From: JAKPAM01 sp047601745
GTDB taxonomy: Bacteria; Pseudomonadota; Gammaproteobacteria; Burkholderiales; Burkholderiaceae_E
Assembly: GCA_047601745.1 (NCBI GenBank)
Contig: JASGIS010000001.1
Location: 3,162,001 to 3,226,000, forward strand
Direction: 5' to 3'
DNA length: 64,000 nucleotides
Part shown: positions 1 through 8,890 of the stretch, piece after piece
How positions within the stretch are numbered: the first letter of the stretch is position 1
Layout: every line of letters starts with the position of its first letter
Program-made: the position numbers and the translations under genes
Notes under the pieces: generated by a model
Databases searched by the model: none
Seen by the model: only the letters and a program-made list of their open reading frames with translations
Told to the model about the DNA's origin: nothing

Positions 1-1
1 C

Positions 2-1183
<1,182 letters not shown>

Positions 1184-1222
1184 TCGACGCGGGGGCCGGC
1201 ACGTTGAAGGTAACATGGCGCC

Positions 1223-1528
1223 ATGCGTGAACCCGACTCGTGCCGCCCCGGATGCGGTGCCTGCTGCATAGCCCCCTCGATCTCGTCGCCGATTCCCGGC
1301 ATGCCCGCCGGCAAACCCGCCGGCGTGCGTTGCATACAACTGGACGACCAGTTGCGCTGCCGGCTGTTCGGCCTGCCGCAACGGCCGGCCGTCTGCGCGA
1401 GCCTGAAGCCGTCGGCGGCGATGTGCGGCGCCGATCGCCAGCAGGCGATCGACCGCCTGTCGCTGTGGGAGCGACAGACCGCGCCGGTCGCCATCGTCCG
1501 ATCGACCCACCTGACCGTCCTCTCATGA
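1223..1528 (+). CDS. YkgJ-family cysteine cluster protein
   Basis: This 101-residue protein has an N-terminal cysteine cluster (C-x3-C-x2-CC at residues 7-15, PGCGACC) and further cysteines at CIQLDDQLRC and VCASL, the spacing of the YkgJ/UPF0153 family, which is thought to bind zinc or an iron-sulphur cluster. No biochemical role is established. Its last codons overlap the thiD start by four bases (ATGA), so it is translationally coupled to thiD and lies between two thiamine genes. That position might be chance or might mean a helper role for the iron-sulphur enzyme ThiC; the second idea is inference only. Confidence 0.85.
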   Translation: MREPDSCRPGCGACCIAPSISSPIPGMPAGKPAGVRCIQLDDQLRCRLFGLPQRPAVCASLKPSAAMCGADRQQAIDRLSLWERQTAPVAIVRSTHLTVLS

Positions 1529-2352
1529 TTCCCAATGCATTGACGATCGCCGGCATCGACCCGTCCGGCGGCGCCGGCATTTATGCCGACCTGAAGGCGT
1601 TTTCGGCGCAGGGCGCTTATGGCACCGGCGTCGTGGCCGCGCTGACCGCGCAGAACACGCGCGCCGTCGCCGGCATCCAGGGCATCACGCCCGAGTTCGT
1701 CCGGCTGCAGCTCGACACGCTGTTCGACGACGTGCGGATCGATGCTGCCAAGATCGGCATGCTCGGCACCGCCGCCGTCTCGCGCGCGGTTGCCGACGGC
1801 CTGGCCGCGCGGCTCGGTCCCGATTCGCTGCGCCACCTGGTCGTCGATCCGGTGATGATCGCCAAGAGCGGCGACTCGCTGCTCGACCGCTCGGCGATCG
1901 ACGTGCTGATCGAGGCGATCCTGCCGCTGGCCACCGTCATCACGCCGAACCTGCCCGAGGCCGGCGTGCTGCTGGGCCGGCGCCCGCCCGACGACCTGCG
2001 CGAGATGCGCGCGGCCGCCGAGAAGCTGCGCCGGCTGCTGGACGACGACGGGCAGCGCTGGGTCATGGTCAAGGGCGGCCACCTGAGCGGCGATCCGGTC
2101 GACCTGTTGTACGACGGCGACCGGATGATCGAATTGCCGGGCCAGCGCATTTCGACACGGAACACGCACGGCACCGGCTGTACGCTCTCGGCTGCCATCG
2201 CGGCGCTGTTGCCCCAGCGGGACGATCCGCTGGCCGCGCTGCGCGAGGCCAAGGCCTACGTGACCGAAGCGATCCGCCGCAGCGGCGAGCTGCAGGTCGG
2301 TCACGGGCACGGCCCGGTTCATCATTTCTTCGGTTGGTGGCGCAATGCTTGA
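1525..2352 (+). CDS. thiD: Hydroxymethylpyrimidine/phosphomethylpyrimidine kinase ThiD
   Basis: ThiD phosphorylates hydroxymethylpyrimidine and its monophosphate to give HMP-PP, the partner of the thiazole unit in thiamine phosphate synthesis. The 275-residue length is normal. It begins with the family opening LTIAGIDPSGGAGIYADLK and has the ribokinase-fold anion-hole and catalytic signature NTHGTGCTLS near the C-terminus. An open frame reaches further upstream to 1240, but the start at 1525 gives the canonical N-terminus and the ATGA overlap with the preceding gene. The next gene, uppP, starts eight bases before this gene's stop. Confidence 0.96.
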   Translation: MIPNALTIAGIDPSGGAGIYADLKAFSAQGAYGTGVVAALTAQNTRAVAGIQGITPEFVRLQLDTLFDDVRIDAAKIGMLGTAAVSRAVADGLAARLGPDSLRHLVVDPVMIAKSGDSLLDRSAIDVLIEAILPLATVITPNLPEAGVLLGRRPPDDLREMRAAAEKLRRLLDDDGQRWVMVKGGHLSGDPVDLLYDGDRMIELPGQRISTRNTHGTGCTLSAAIAALLPQRDDPLAALREAKAYVTEAIRRSGELQVGHGHGPVHHFFGWWRNA

Positions 2353-3217
2353 GTTTCTGGTGGGCCTGCCCTTGCTCGTCAAGGCGGCCATCATGGGGAT
2401 CGTCGAGGGTCTGACCGAGTTCCTGCCGATTTCGAGTACCGGACATCTGATCCTGACGGGCAGCCTGCTGGGCCTGACCGGCGACAAGGAGAAGCTGTTC
2501 GACGTCGCGATCCAGACCGGCGCGATGTTCGCGGTGCTGTGGTATTTCCGGCAGCGGATCGGCCACGTCGTCCGCGGCCTGGGCCACGACCCGGCCGCGC
2601 GCCGCTTCGCGGTCAACGTGCTGGTCGCGTTCATGCCGGCGGCCGTGCTGGGCCTGCTGTTCGGCAAGTACATCAAGGCCGTGCTGTTCAAGCCGGTGCC
2701 GGTCGCGATCGCGTTCATCGTCGGCGCGTTCGTCATCCTGTGGGCCGAGGCGCGTCAGCGGCGCGTGGCGATGGCCGCCCGCGGGAGCAGGACGATCGCC
2801 GCCCGCGTCGAGACGGTCGACGAGATGCGGCTGGGCGACGCGATCAAGCTCGGCATCGCCCAGGCGTTCGCGCTGATCCCGGGCACCAGCCGCTCGGGCG
2901 CGACGATCATCGGCGGCATGCTGTTCGGCCTGTCGCGCCAGGCGGCCACCGAGTTCTCGTTCTTCCTGGCGATCCCGACGCTGATCGGCGCCGGCGTCTA
3001 CGACACGTGGAAGTACCGCGACCTGCTGACGATGCAGGATCTGCCGTTCTTCGGCGTCGGCCTGGTCCTGTCGTTCGTCAGCGCGCTGGCCTGCGTACGC
3101 TGGCTGATCCGCTACGTCGCCAGCAACACCTTCGTGCCGTTCGCGTGGTACCGGATCGTGTTCGGCATCGTCGTGCTGCTGACCGCGTACTTCGGCTGGG
3201 TCGACTGGGTGGCCTGA
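2345..3217 (+). CDS. uppP: Undecaprenyl-diphosphatase UppP/BacA
   Basis: UppP is an inner-membrane enzyme that removes a phosphate from undecaprenyl diphosphate, recycling the lipid carrier for peptidoglycan and other envelope polymers; excess gives bacitracin resistance. The 290-residue hydrophobic protein has both family signatures: IVEGLTEFLPISSTGHLIL near the N-terminus (E-rich motif and S-S-T-G-H) and PGTSRSGATIIGG around residue 180. It overlaps thiD by eight bases, so it is probably co-transcribed with the thiamine genes although the pathways are unrelated. Confidence 0.97.
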   Translation: MLEFLVGLPLLVKAAIMGIVEGLTEFLPISSTGHLILTGSLLGLTGDKEKLFDVAIQTGAMFAVLWYFRQRIGHVVRGLGHDPAARRFAVNVLVAFMPAAVLGLLFGKYIKAVLFKPVPVAIAFIVGAFVILWAEARQRRVAMAARGSRTIAARVETVDEMRLGDAIKLGIAQAFALIPGTSRSGATIIGGMLFGLSRQAATEFSFFLAIPTLIGAGVYDTWKYRDLLTMQDLPFFGVGLVLSFVSALACVRWLIRYVASNTFVPFAWYRIVFGIVVLLTAYFGWVDWVA

Positions 3218-3251
3218 GCGCGCCCACCGACTCCGCTAATGTTCCGGCCGG

Positions 3252-3268
3252 TGTTCCATTATGGAACA
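3252..3268. promoter_or_regulatory. Perfect 17-bp palindrome upstream of PQQ dehydrogenase
   Basis: TGTTCCATTATGGAACA is an exact inverted repeat with 8-bp arms and a single central base. It is the main symmetrical site in the 172-base gap between uppP and the quinoprotein dehydrogenase, about 120 bases before that gene's start. It looks like a dimeric repressor or activator operator. No regulator gene is adjacent, so the cognate protein is unknown. Confidence 0.55.
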
Positions 3269-3389
3269 TCGGACCCGCGATGCTGCGCAGCAGCGTGCAA
3301 GTCGTCGGCGACTGCTGATAATCGCCCGGGCGACCGGCAGTAACGGTGGTCCCGCCGTTCGGATGCCGGCATTCCCAGGAGGAGACGAC

Positions 3390-5597
3390 ATGCAGTTCGA
3401 TCGACGTTCGCGTCGGGCTTGGCTCGCCCGCGTATCGGCCGCCCCGGCCTCGACGATGACCGCCGCAGCGGCGGTCGCGGTCGCCGGCCTGCTGGCCGCA
3501 GGCGCGATGATCGCGCCGGCCCACGCGCAGGACAAAGCTTCGGCCGACCACATCCGCAAGGTCGTCGGCGCCGTCGATGGCGAGACGATCCGCGCCAACG
3601 CCAAGACCACGCAGGACTGGCCGGCCTACGGCCTGGACTACGCCGAGACGCGTTTCAGCAAGCTGAACCAGGTCACGGCCGCCAACGTCAAGAATCTCGG
3701 CCTGGTCTGGTCGTACAGCCTCGAATCGAAGCGCGGCGTCGAGGCGACGCCGCTGGTCGTCGACGGCATCATGTACGTGACCGCGTCGTGGAGCGTCGTG
3801 CACGCGATCGACGTGCGCACCGGCAAGCGCCTGTGGTCCTTCGATCCCGAGGTCAAGCGCGACGGCGGCTACAAGGGCTGCTGCGACGTCGTCAACCGGG
3901 GCGTCGCGATCCATAAGGGCAAGGTCTACGTCGGCGCGTTCGACGGCAGGCTGATCGCGCTCGATGCCGCGACCGGCGCCAAGGTCTGGGAGCAGGACAC
4001 GATCATCGACCACTCCAAGCCGTACACGGTCACCGGCGCGCCGCGCGTGTTCAAGGGCAAGGTCATCATCGGCAACGGCGGCGCCGAGTACGGCGTGCGC
4101 GGCTACATCACCGCCTACGATGCCGAGACCGGCAAGCAGGCGTGGCGCTGGTTCACGGTGCCCGGCGACCCGAGCCAGCCTTATGAAGACGAGTCGATGC
4201 GCAAGGCCGCCGAGACCTGGGACCCGGCCGGCGAGTACTGGAAGGTCGGCGGCGGCGGCACGGTCTGGGATTCGATGGTGTTCGATCCCGAACTGAACCT
4301 GATGTACATCGGCACCGGCAACGGTTCGCCGTGGAGCCGCAAGCAACGCAGCCCGAAGGGCGGCGACAACCTGTATCTGGCATCGATCGTCGCGCTCGAC
4401 CCCGACACCGGCAAGTACGTCTGGCACTACCAGGAGACGCCCGGCGACAACTGGGACTACACGTCGGTGCAGCCGATGATCCTGGCCGACCTGAAGATCA
4501 ACGGCGCCAATCGCAAGGTGATCCTGCACGCGCCGAAGAACGGCTTCTTCTTCGTCATCGACCGGACCAACGGCAAGTTCATCTCGGCCAAGAACTTCGT
4601 CGACGTCAACTGGGCGACCGGCTACGACAAGAACGGCAAGCCGATCGAGGTGCCCCAGGCGCGCGGCGACGCGCCGTTCGAGAGCATCCCCGGCCCGTTC
4701 GGCGCGCACAACTGGCATCCGATGTCGTTCAATCCGCAGACCGGCCTCGTCTATCTGCCGGCGCAGCACGTGCCGATCACGCTGGGCGAGGACAACGGCT
4801 GGAAGTACAACGACGCCCACGACGGCCGCTACGCCGCCGGCACCGGGTGGAACACCGCCAAGGTGCTGAACGCGACGCCGCCGACGTCCAAGCCGATGGG
4901 ACGCCTGCTGGCCTGGGATCCGATCAAGCAGAAGGCCGCCTGGCGCCAGGACTACGTATCGCCGTGGAACGGCGGGACGCTGACGACGGCCGGCAACCTG
5001 GTCTTCCAGGGCACGGCCGACGGCCGCTTCGTCGCGTATGACGCCAAGAACGGCAAGAAGCTGTGGGAGTCGCCGACCGTCACCGGCGTGGTGGCGGCGC
5101 CTTCCACGTACATCGTCGACGGTGTCCAGTACGTGTCGATCGCCGTCGGCTGGGGCGGCGTGTTCGGCCTGTCGCAGCGCGCGACCGAGCAGACGGCGCC
5201 CGGCACCGTCTACACGTTCGCGCTGAACGGCAAGGCCAAGCTGCCCGCGCCGGACAAGTACCCGATGAATCCGCTGATCAGCGGCGTCAAGTACGATCCG
5301 GCGCTGGTGCCGGCCGGCACCGAGCTGTACGTCAGCAACTGCGCGGCCTGCCATGGCGTTCCGGGGGTCGACCGCGGCGGCAACATACCGAACCTCGGCT
5401 ACTCGCTGCCCGGCATGATCGAGAACCTCGACAAGATCGTGTTCAACGGACCGCTGGTGCCGCAGGGCATGCCCGACTTCACCGGCAAGCTCAAGCCCGA
5501 GGACATTCCGAAGCTGCAGGCCTTCATCCAGGGCACGGCGGACGCGATCCGGCCGAAACCCGCGGCGGCCGCCGCGGCCGGCGGCAAGGGCAAGTAG
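3390..5597 (+). CDS. PQQ-dependent quinohaemoprotein alcohol dehydrogenase
   Basis: This is a 735-residue periplasmic dehydrogenase of the methanol/ethanol family that oxidises alcohols with PQQ and passes electrons to its own haem. The start at 3390 follows a strong AGGAGGA ribosome site and gives a signal peptide ending AHAQD. The body is an eight-bladed propeller with repeated W motifs, the adjacent-cysteine pair GCC that sits against PQQ, and GDNWDYTS with the catalytic aspartate. The C-terminal about 100 residues form a cytochrome c domain with a CAACH haem motif. No pqq biosynthesis genes are nearby. Substrate range cannot be read from the sequence. The stop is three bases from the convergent trmB stop. 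Confidence 0.93.
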   Translation: MQFDRRSRRAWLARVSAAPASTMTAAAAVAVAGLLAAGAMIAPAHAQDKASADHIRKVVGAVDGETIRANAKTTQDWPAYGLDYAETRFSKLNQVTAANVKNLGLVWSYSLESKRGVEATPLVVDGIMYVTASWSVVHAIDVRTGKRLWSFDPEVKRDGGYKGCCDVVNRGVAIHKGKVYVGAFDGRLIALDAATGAKVWEQDTIIDHSKPYTVTGAPRVFKGKVIIGNGGAEYGVRGYITAYDAETGKQAWRWFTVPGDPSQPYEDESMRKAAETWDPAGEYWKVGGGGTVWDSMVFDPELNLMYIGTGNGSPWSRKQRSPKGGDNLYLASIVALDPDTGKYVWHYQETPGDNWDYTSVQPMILADLKINGANRKVILHAPKNGFFFVIDRTNGKFISAKNFVDVNWATGYDKNGKPIEVPQARGDAPFESIPGPFGAHNWHPMSFNPQTGLVYLPAQHVPITLGEDNGWKYNDAHDGRYAAGTGWNTAKVLNATPPTSKPMGRLLAWDPIKQKAAWRQDYVSPWNGGTLTTAGNLVFQGTADGRFVAYDAKNGKKLWESPTVTGVVAAPSTYIVDGVQYVSIAVGWGGVFGLSQRATEQTAPGTVYTFALNGKAKLPAPDKYPMNPLISGVKYDPALVPAGTELYVSNCAACHGVPGVDRGGNIPNLGYSLPGMIENLDKIVFNGPLVPQGMPDFTGKLKPEDIPKLQAFIQGTADAIRPKPAAAAAAGGKGK

Positions 5598-5600
5598 CGT

Positions 5601-6530
5601 TCAGCGCCGCGTGAAGACCAGGTCGCGCACGCCGTGGCCGAGCCGCAGGCCGCGCTGCTCGAACTTGGTCAGCGGCCGGTAGGCCGGCCGCGGCGCGTAG
5701 CCGGCCGCGGTGTTCTGCAGCAGCGGTTCGTCGCCGAGCACCTGCAGCATCTGCTCGGCGTACGGTTCCCAGTCGGTCGCGCAATGCAGCGTCCCGCCGC
5801 GGCGCAGGCGGGACGCGAGCAGCGCCACCAGCGGCGGCTGGATCAGCCGGCGCTTATGGTGGCGCGCCTTGTGCCACGGATCCGGAAAGAACACGTGGAT
5901 CGCATCGAGGCTGTCGCGCGGCACCATGTCGCGCAGCACCTCGACCGCGTCGTGCTGGATCACGCGCAGGTTGCGCAGCCCGGCCGCCTCGATCCGGCGC
6001 AGCAGCGCGCCGACGCCGGCCGTATACACCTCGATGCCGATGTAATCGCGGTCCGGGTCGTGGGCGGCGACGTGCGCGGTCGTCTCGCCCATGCCGCAGC
6101 CGATCTCGACGACCAGCGGCGCCTGCCGGCCGAACGCGGTCGAGAAGTCGGTCGGCGCGGGCTGGTAGGCCAGCCCGTAGCGCGGCAGCAGCGCCGTCCA
6201 GGCCTCGCGCTGCGCGTCGGTGATGCGGTGCGCGCGCAGCGCGAAACTGCGGATGTGCGTCTGCGCGTTGGCGTGCTGCCGCAGCGAACGCGCCTCGTCG
6301 GTGTCGGGGCCGGAACCGTCGGCGACGACGCGCGGGGCCGCCAGGTCCGTGCATCGCGCGGGTAGGGCGGGCGCCAGCGGCGCGGCGGCGGACGGCGACT
6401 GCGACGACTGCAGCGACTGCGACGGATCCATCGCCGGATCGGCGGACGGATCAGCCGGCGCTCGGATCGCCGAAGGCGAGGGCGGATTCGGGTGGGAATT
6501 CGATGGAGAATTCGGCGGGGAAGTCGGCAT
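5601..6530 (-). CDS. trmB: tRNA (guanine-N7-)-methyltransferase TrmB
   Basis: TrmB uses SAM to methylate G46 in the tRNA variable loop. The catalytic core shows VEIGCGMGETT (SAM loop), the family's FFPDPWHKARHHKRRL block and the C-terminal TKFEQRGLRLGHGV. The chosen ATG at 6530 gives 309 residues, of which about the first 90 are a proline/serine/alanine-rich low-complexity tail not found in typical 230-residue TrmB. An internal start such as the one at MDPSQS is possible. The longer open frame running back to 7697 only shadows the EAL gene. Confidence 0.92.
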   Translation of the reverse strand: MPTSPPNSPSNSHPNPPSPSAIRAPADPSADPAMDPSQSLQSSQSPSAAAPLAPALPARCTDLAAPRVVADGSGPDTDEARSLRQHANAQTHIRSFALRAHRITDAQREAWTALLPRYGLAYQPAPTDFSTAFGRQAPLVVEIGCGMGETTAHVAAHDPDRDYIGIEVYTAGVGALLRRIEAAGLRNLRVIQHDAVEVLRDMVPRDSLDAIHVFFPDPWHKARHHKRRLIQPPLVALLASRLRRGGTLHCATDWEPYAEQMLQVLGDEPLLQNTAAGYAPRPAYRPLTKFEQRGLRLGHGVRDLVFTRR

Positions 6531-6592
6531 GGCAGGGGAGCGGCCGCCGGCAGCAGCGGCGGCGCGGGTATCGGAGCCCGGGGACCGCGATT

Positions 6593-8866
6593 CTAATGGG
6601 CTTGCGGGGTCGTCGCCGACGAAGTCTGCTGCCGCCGCGCGAACAGCCTTTCGAACGCGTCGGCCGACAACGGCTTGCCGAACAGGAAGCCCTGTCCCTG
6701 CTGGCAGCCCTGCAGTCGCAGGAACTGGAGCTGCCGGACGTTCTCGATGCCCTTGGCGACGACCGTCTTCCTCAAGCGCTGGCCCACGTCGATCAGGCCC
6801 TGCACCAGCGCCGCGTGATCCGGATCGTCGGCCGCTTCCCGTACCAGCCGGCCGTCGAGCTTGATCGCGTCGATCGGCAGCCGGTGCAGGGCCGCGACGC
6901 TGGTATCGCCGGCGCCGAAGTCGTCGATCGCCAGCCCGATGCCCAGGTCCGCGAGCCGCGCGAGCGTCTGCGGGCGGCTCGCGTCGACCACGTCCTCGCG
7001 TAGTTCGAACTCGATCGCTCCGGGGGCGGGTCGAGCCTCGGCCAGCACCGGTTCGAGATCGTGCAGGAACGCGCGCTCGGTCAACTGCGGCGACGACAGG
7101 TTGACCGAGATCGGGATGGCCGGCAGTCCGTGTTCGTGCCACCGCCGGGTCTGCGCGCAGGCCTGCCGGATCACCCATTGCCCGATCGGCACGATCAGCC
7201 CCGATTCTTCGGCCGATGCGAGGAAACGCTCGGGGCCGATCTGCCCGAGCCGCGGATGATTCCAGCGCAGCAGCGCCTCGGCGCCGGTGATGCCGCCGTC
7301 GGTCAGCGAGATCCGCGGCTGGTACACCAACTGGAACTCGCCGCTCTGCAGCGCGCGTTGCAGACGCTGTTCGAGCGCCTTGCGCTGGTCGATCCGCTGA
7401 TTGGCGTCCGACGTGAAGAACTGGAAGTTGTCGCGGCCCAGCGACTTGGCGTGATACATCGCCGAGTCGGCGCTGTGCGTCAACGCATCGATGGTGTTGC
7501 CGTCGTCGGGAAACACCGCGATGCCGATGCTGACCGTCAGTCGCTGGCGCTCGCCGTCGAGCTCGAACGGCTCGCCGATCGCCGCCAGCACCTTGCGCGC
7601 GACCTCGGCCGGCGCCAGCGTGTCGCGGATCTGCGGCAGCAGGATGACGAACTCGTCGCCGCCCTGGCGGCTGACGGTATCGGACGCCCGCACGCATTTC
7701 TCGAGACGACTCGCGGTCTCCTTCAACAGCTTGTCGCCGGCCACGTGCCCGAGCGTGTCGTTGATCCGCTTGAAGCGATCCAGGTCCAGGAACATCAATG
7801 CGACCCGGTGCTGGTGGCGGCGCGCCTGCGAGATCGCCCGATTCAGGCGATCGTTCAGCAGCAGCCGGTTGGGCAGGCCCGTCAGTTGATCGTGCTGCGC
7901 CAGGTGCGACATCCGGTTCGCCATCTTGCGCGCCGCGCTGACGTCGTGGAAGACGAGCACGACGCCGACCAGCGTACCGTCGCGATCGCGGATCGGCGTG
8001 GCCAGGTCCTCGACCGAATAAGTCTGGCCATAGCGGTTGATCAGCCGGCTCTGGCTCGGCAGCGCCGGCGATTCGCCGTGTTCGAGCACGACCTGGACCG
8101 GATCGGGGCTCGGGCCCTGCGTATTCTCGTCGGTGCGCCTGAAGATCTCGCCGATCGGGCGGCCGATCGCCTCGGTGCCGGACCAGCCGGTGATCCGCTC
8201 GGCGACCGGGTTCAGGTACGTGACGCGGGCGCGCGTGTCGGTGGTGATCACGCCGTCGGCGATCGCCCGCAGCGTGACCAGCGCGCGCTCCTTCTCGGTC
8301 AGGAACTCGCTCTCGGCGCGGCGCAGCGACCGGATCTGCGACTGGAGCTGCCGGTTGGCCTCTTCGAGCCGGCCGACGCGTTCTTGCGATTGCTGGTCGA
8401 GCGTCTCGTGCAGCGTCGCCAGATCGTTCTGCGCGCGCTGGCGCTGTGCCTGGGCTTCGGCCAGCCGTTGCCGCAGCGCATCGACTTCATCGGCGGTGGG
8501 CACCCGCAGCCAGCCGGGCATTCGCGCGCGCAGGCCGAAAATTGCCGCCACGGCCGCGGCGGCCAGCACGCCGTGCAGCACCAGGCCGATCGCGTAGTGC
8601 GGAAACCACAGCGTCCAGATCGCGTGCAGATGGTAGACGGCGCTGGCCAGCGCGACGATGCCCAGCACCCGCACCAGCCAGCGGTCGCCGGTTCCGGCCC
8701 GTTGCCCCGCGAAGCTCGTCAGCAGGCCGAACAGCACTACGTAAGCCAGCGCGACCACCAGGTTGAACGCGAGGTCCAGGCCCAGCAGTGCCGTCGACCA
8801 CCGCATCGCCTCGCCGCGAGGCAGCAGATCGACGCCCTGGATCCAATGCAGCGCGGTGTCGAGCAT
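6593..8866 (-). CDS. Membrane diguanylate cyclase with PAS, GGDEF and EAL domains
   Basis: This 757-residue c-di-GMP protein has three hydrophobic segments in residues about 28-112, a glutamine-rich coiled coil (about 120-190), a PAS domain (about 195-310), then GGDEF and EAL domains. The cyclase site is intact (RQGGDEF) and is preceded five residues upstream by RASD, a canonical inhibitory I-site, so synthesis with product feedback is expected. The EAL domain keeps EALLRW, VNLSS, DDFGAG and KLD, but the usual VAEGVE metal-binding block reads VAKGIE, with lysine for the first glutamate, so phosphodiesterase activity is doubtful. It probably works mainly as a cyclase or sensor. Confidence 0.92.
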   Translation of the reverse strand: MLDTALHWIQGVDLLPRGEAMRWSTALLGLDLAFNLVVALAYVVLFGLLTSFAGQRAGTGDRWLVRVLGIVALASAVYHLHAIWTLWFPHYAIGLVLHGVLAAAAVAAIFGLRARMPGWLRVPTADEVDALRQRLAEAQAQRQRAQNDLATLHETLDQQSQERVGRLEEANRQLQSQIRSLRRAESEFLTEKERALVTLRAIADGVITTDTRARVTYLNPVAERITGWSGTEAIGRPIGEIFRRTDENTQGPSPDPVQVVLEHGESPALPSQSRLINRYGQTYSVEDLATPIRDRDGTLVGVVLVFHDVSAARKMANRMSHLAQHDQLTGLPNRLLLNDRLNRAISQARRHQHRVALMFLDLDRFKRINDTLGHVAGDKLLKETASRLEKCVRASDTVSRQGGDEFVILLPQIRDTLAPAEVARKVLAAIGEPFELDGERQRLTVSIGIAVFPDDGNTIDALTHSADSAMYHAKSLGRDNFQFFTSDANQRIDQRKALEQRLQRALQSGEFQLVYQPRISLTDGGITGAEALLRWNHPRLGQIGPERFLASAEESGLIVPIGQWVIRQACAQTRRWHEHGLPAIPISVNLSSPQLTERAFLHDLEPVLAEARPAPGAIEFELREDVVDASRPQTLARLADLGIGLAIDDFGAGDTSVAALHRLPIDAIKLDGRLVREAADDPDHAALVQGLIDVGQRLRKTVVAKGIENVRQLQFLRLQGCQQGQGFLFGKPLSADAFERLFARRQQTSSATTPQAH

Positions 8867-8890
8867 CGTGCGTGTCTTGCGTGAGGGGGA

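Noticed and set aside
1184..1222. A TPP riboswitch for the thiamine genes
   Set aside because: The gap after thiC is only 39 bases and carries no THI-box features; any riboswitch would be before thiC, outside the window.
3078..5354. A 758-codon open frame on the minus strand opposite the PQQ dehydrogenase
   Set aside because: It is low-complexity Arg/Ala/Val/Asp sequence typical of antisense frames in GC-rich DNA and lies across a gene with full family motifs.
7061..8884. A 607-codon plus-strand frame opposite the GGDEF/EAL gene
   Set aside because: Shadow frame without any domain signature.
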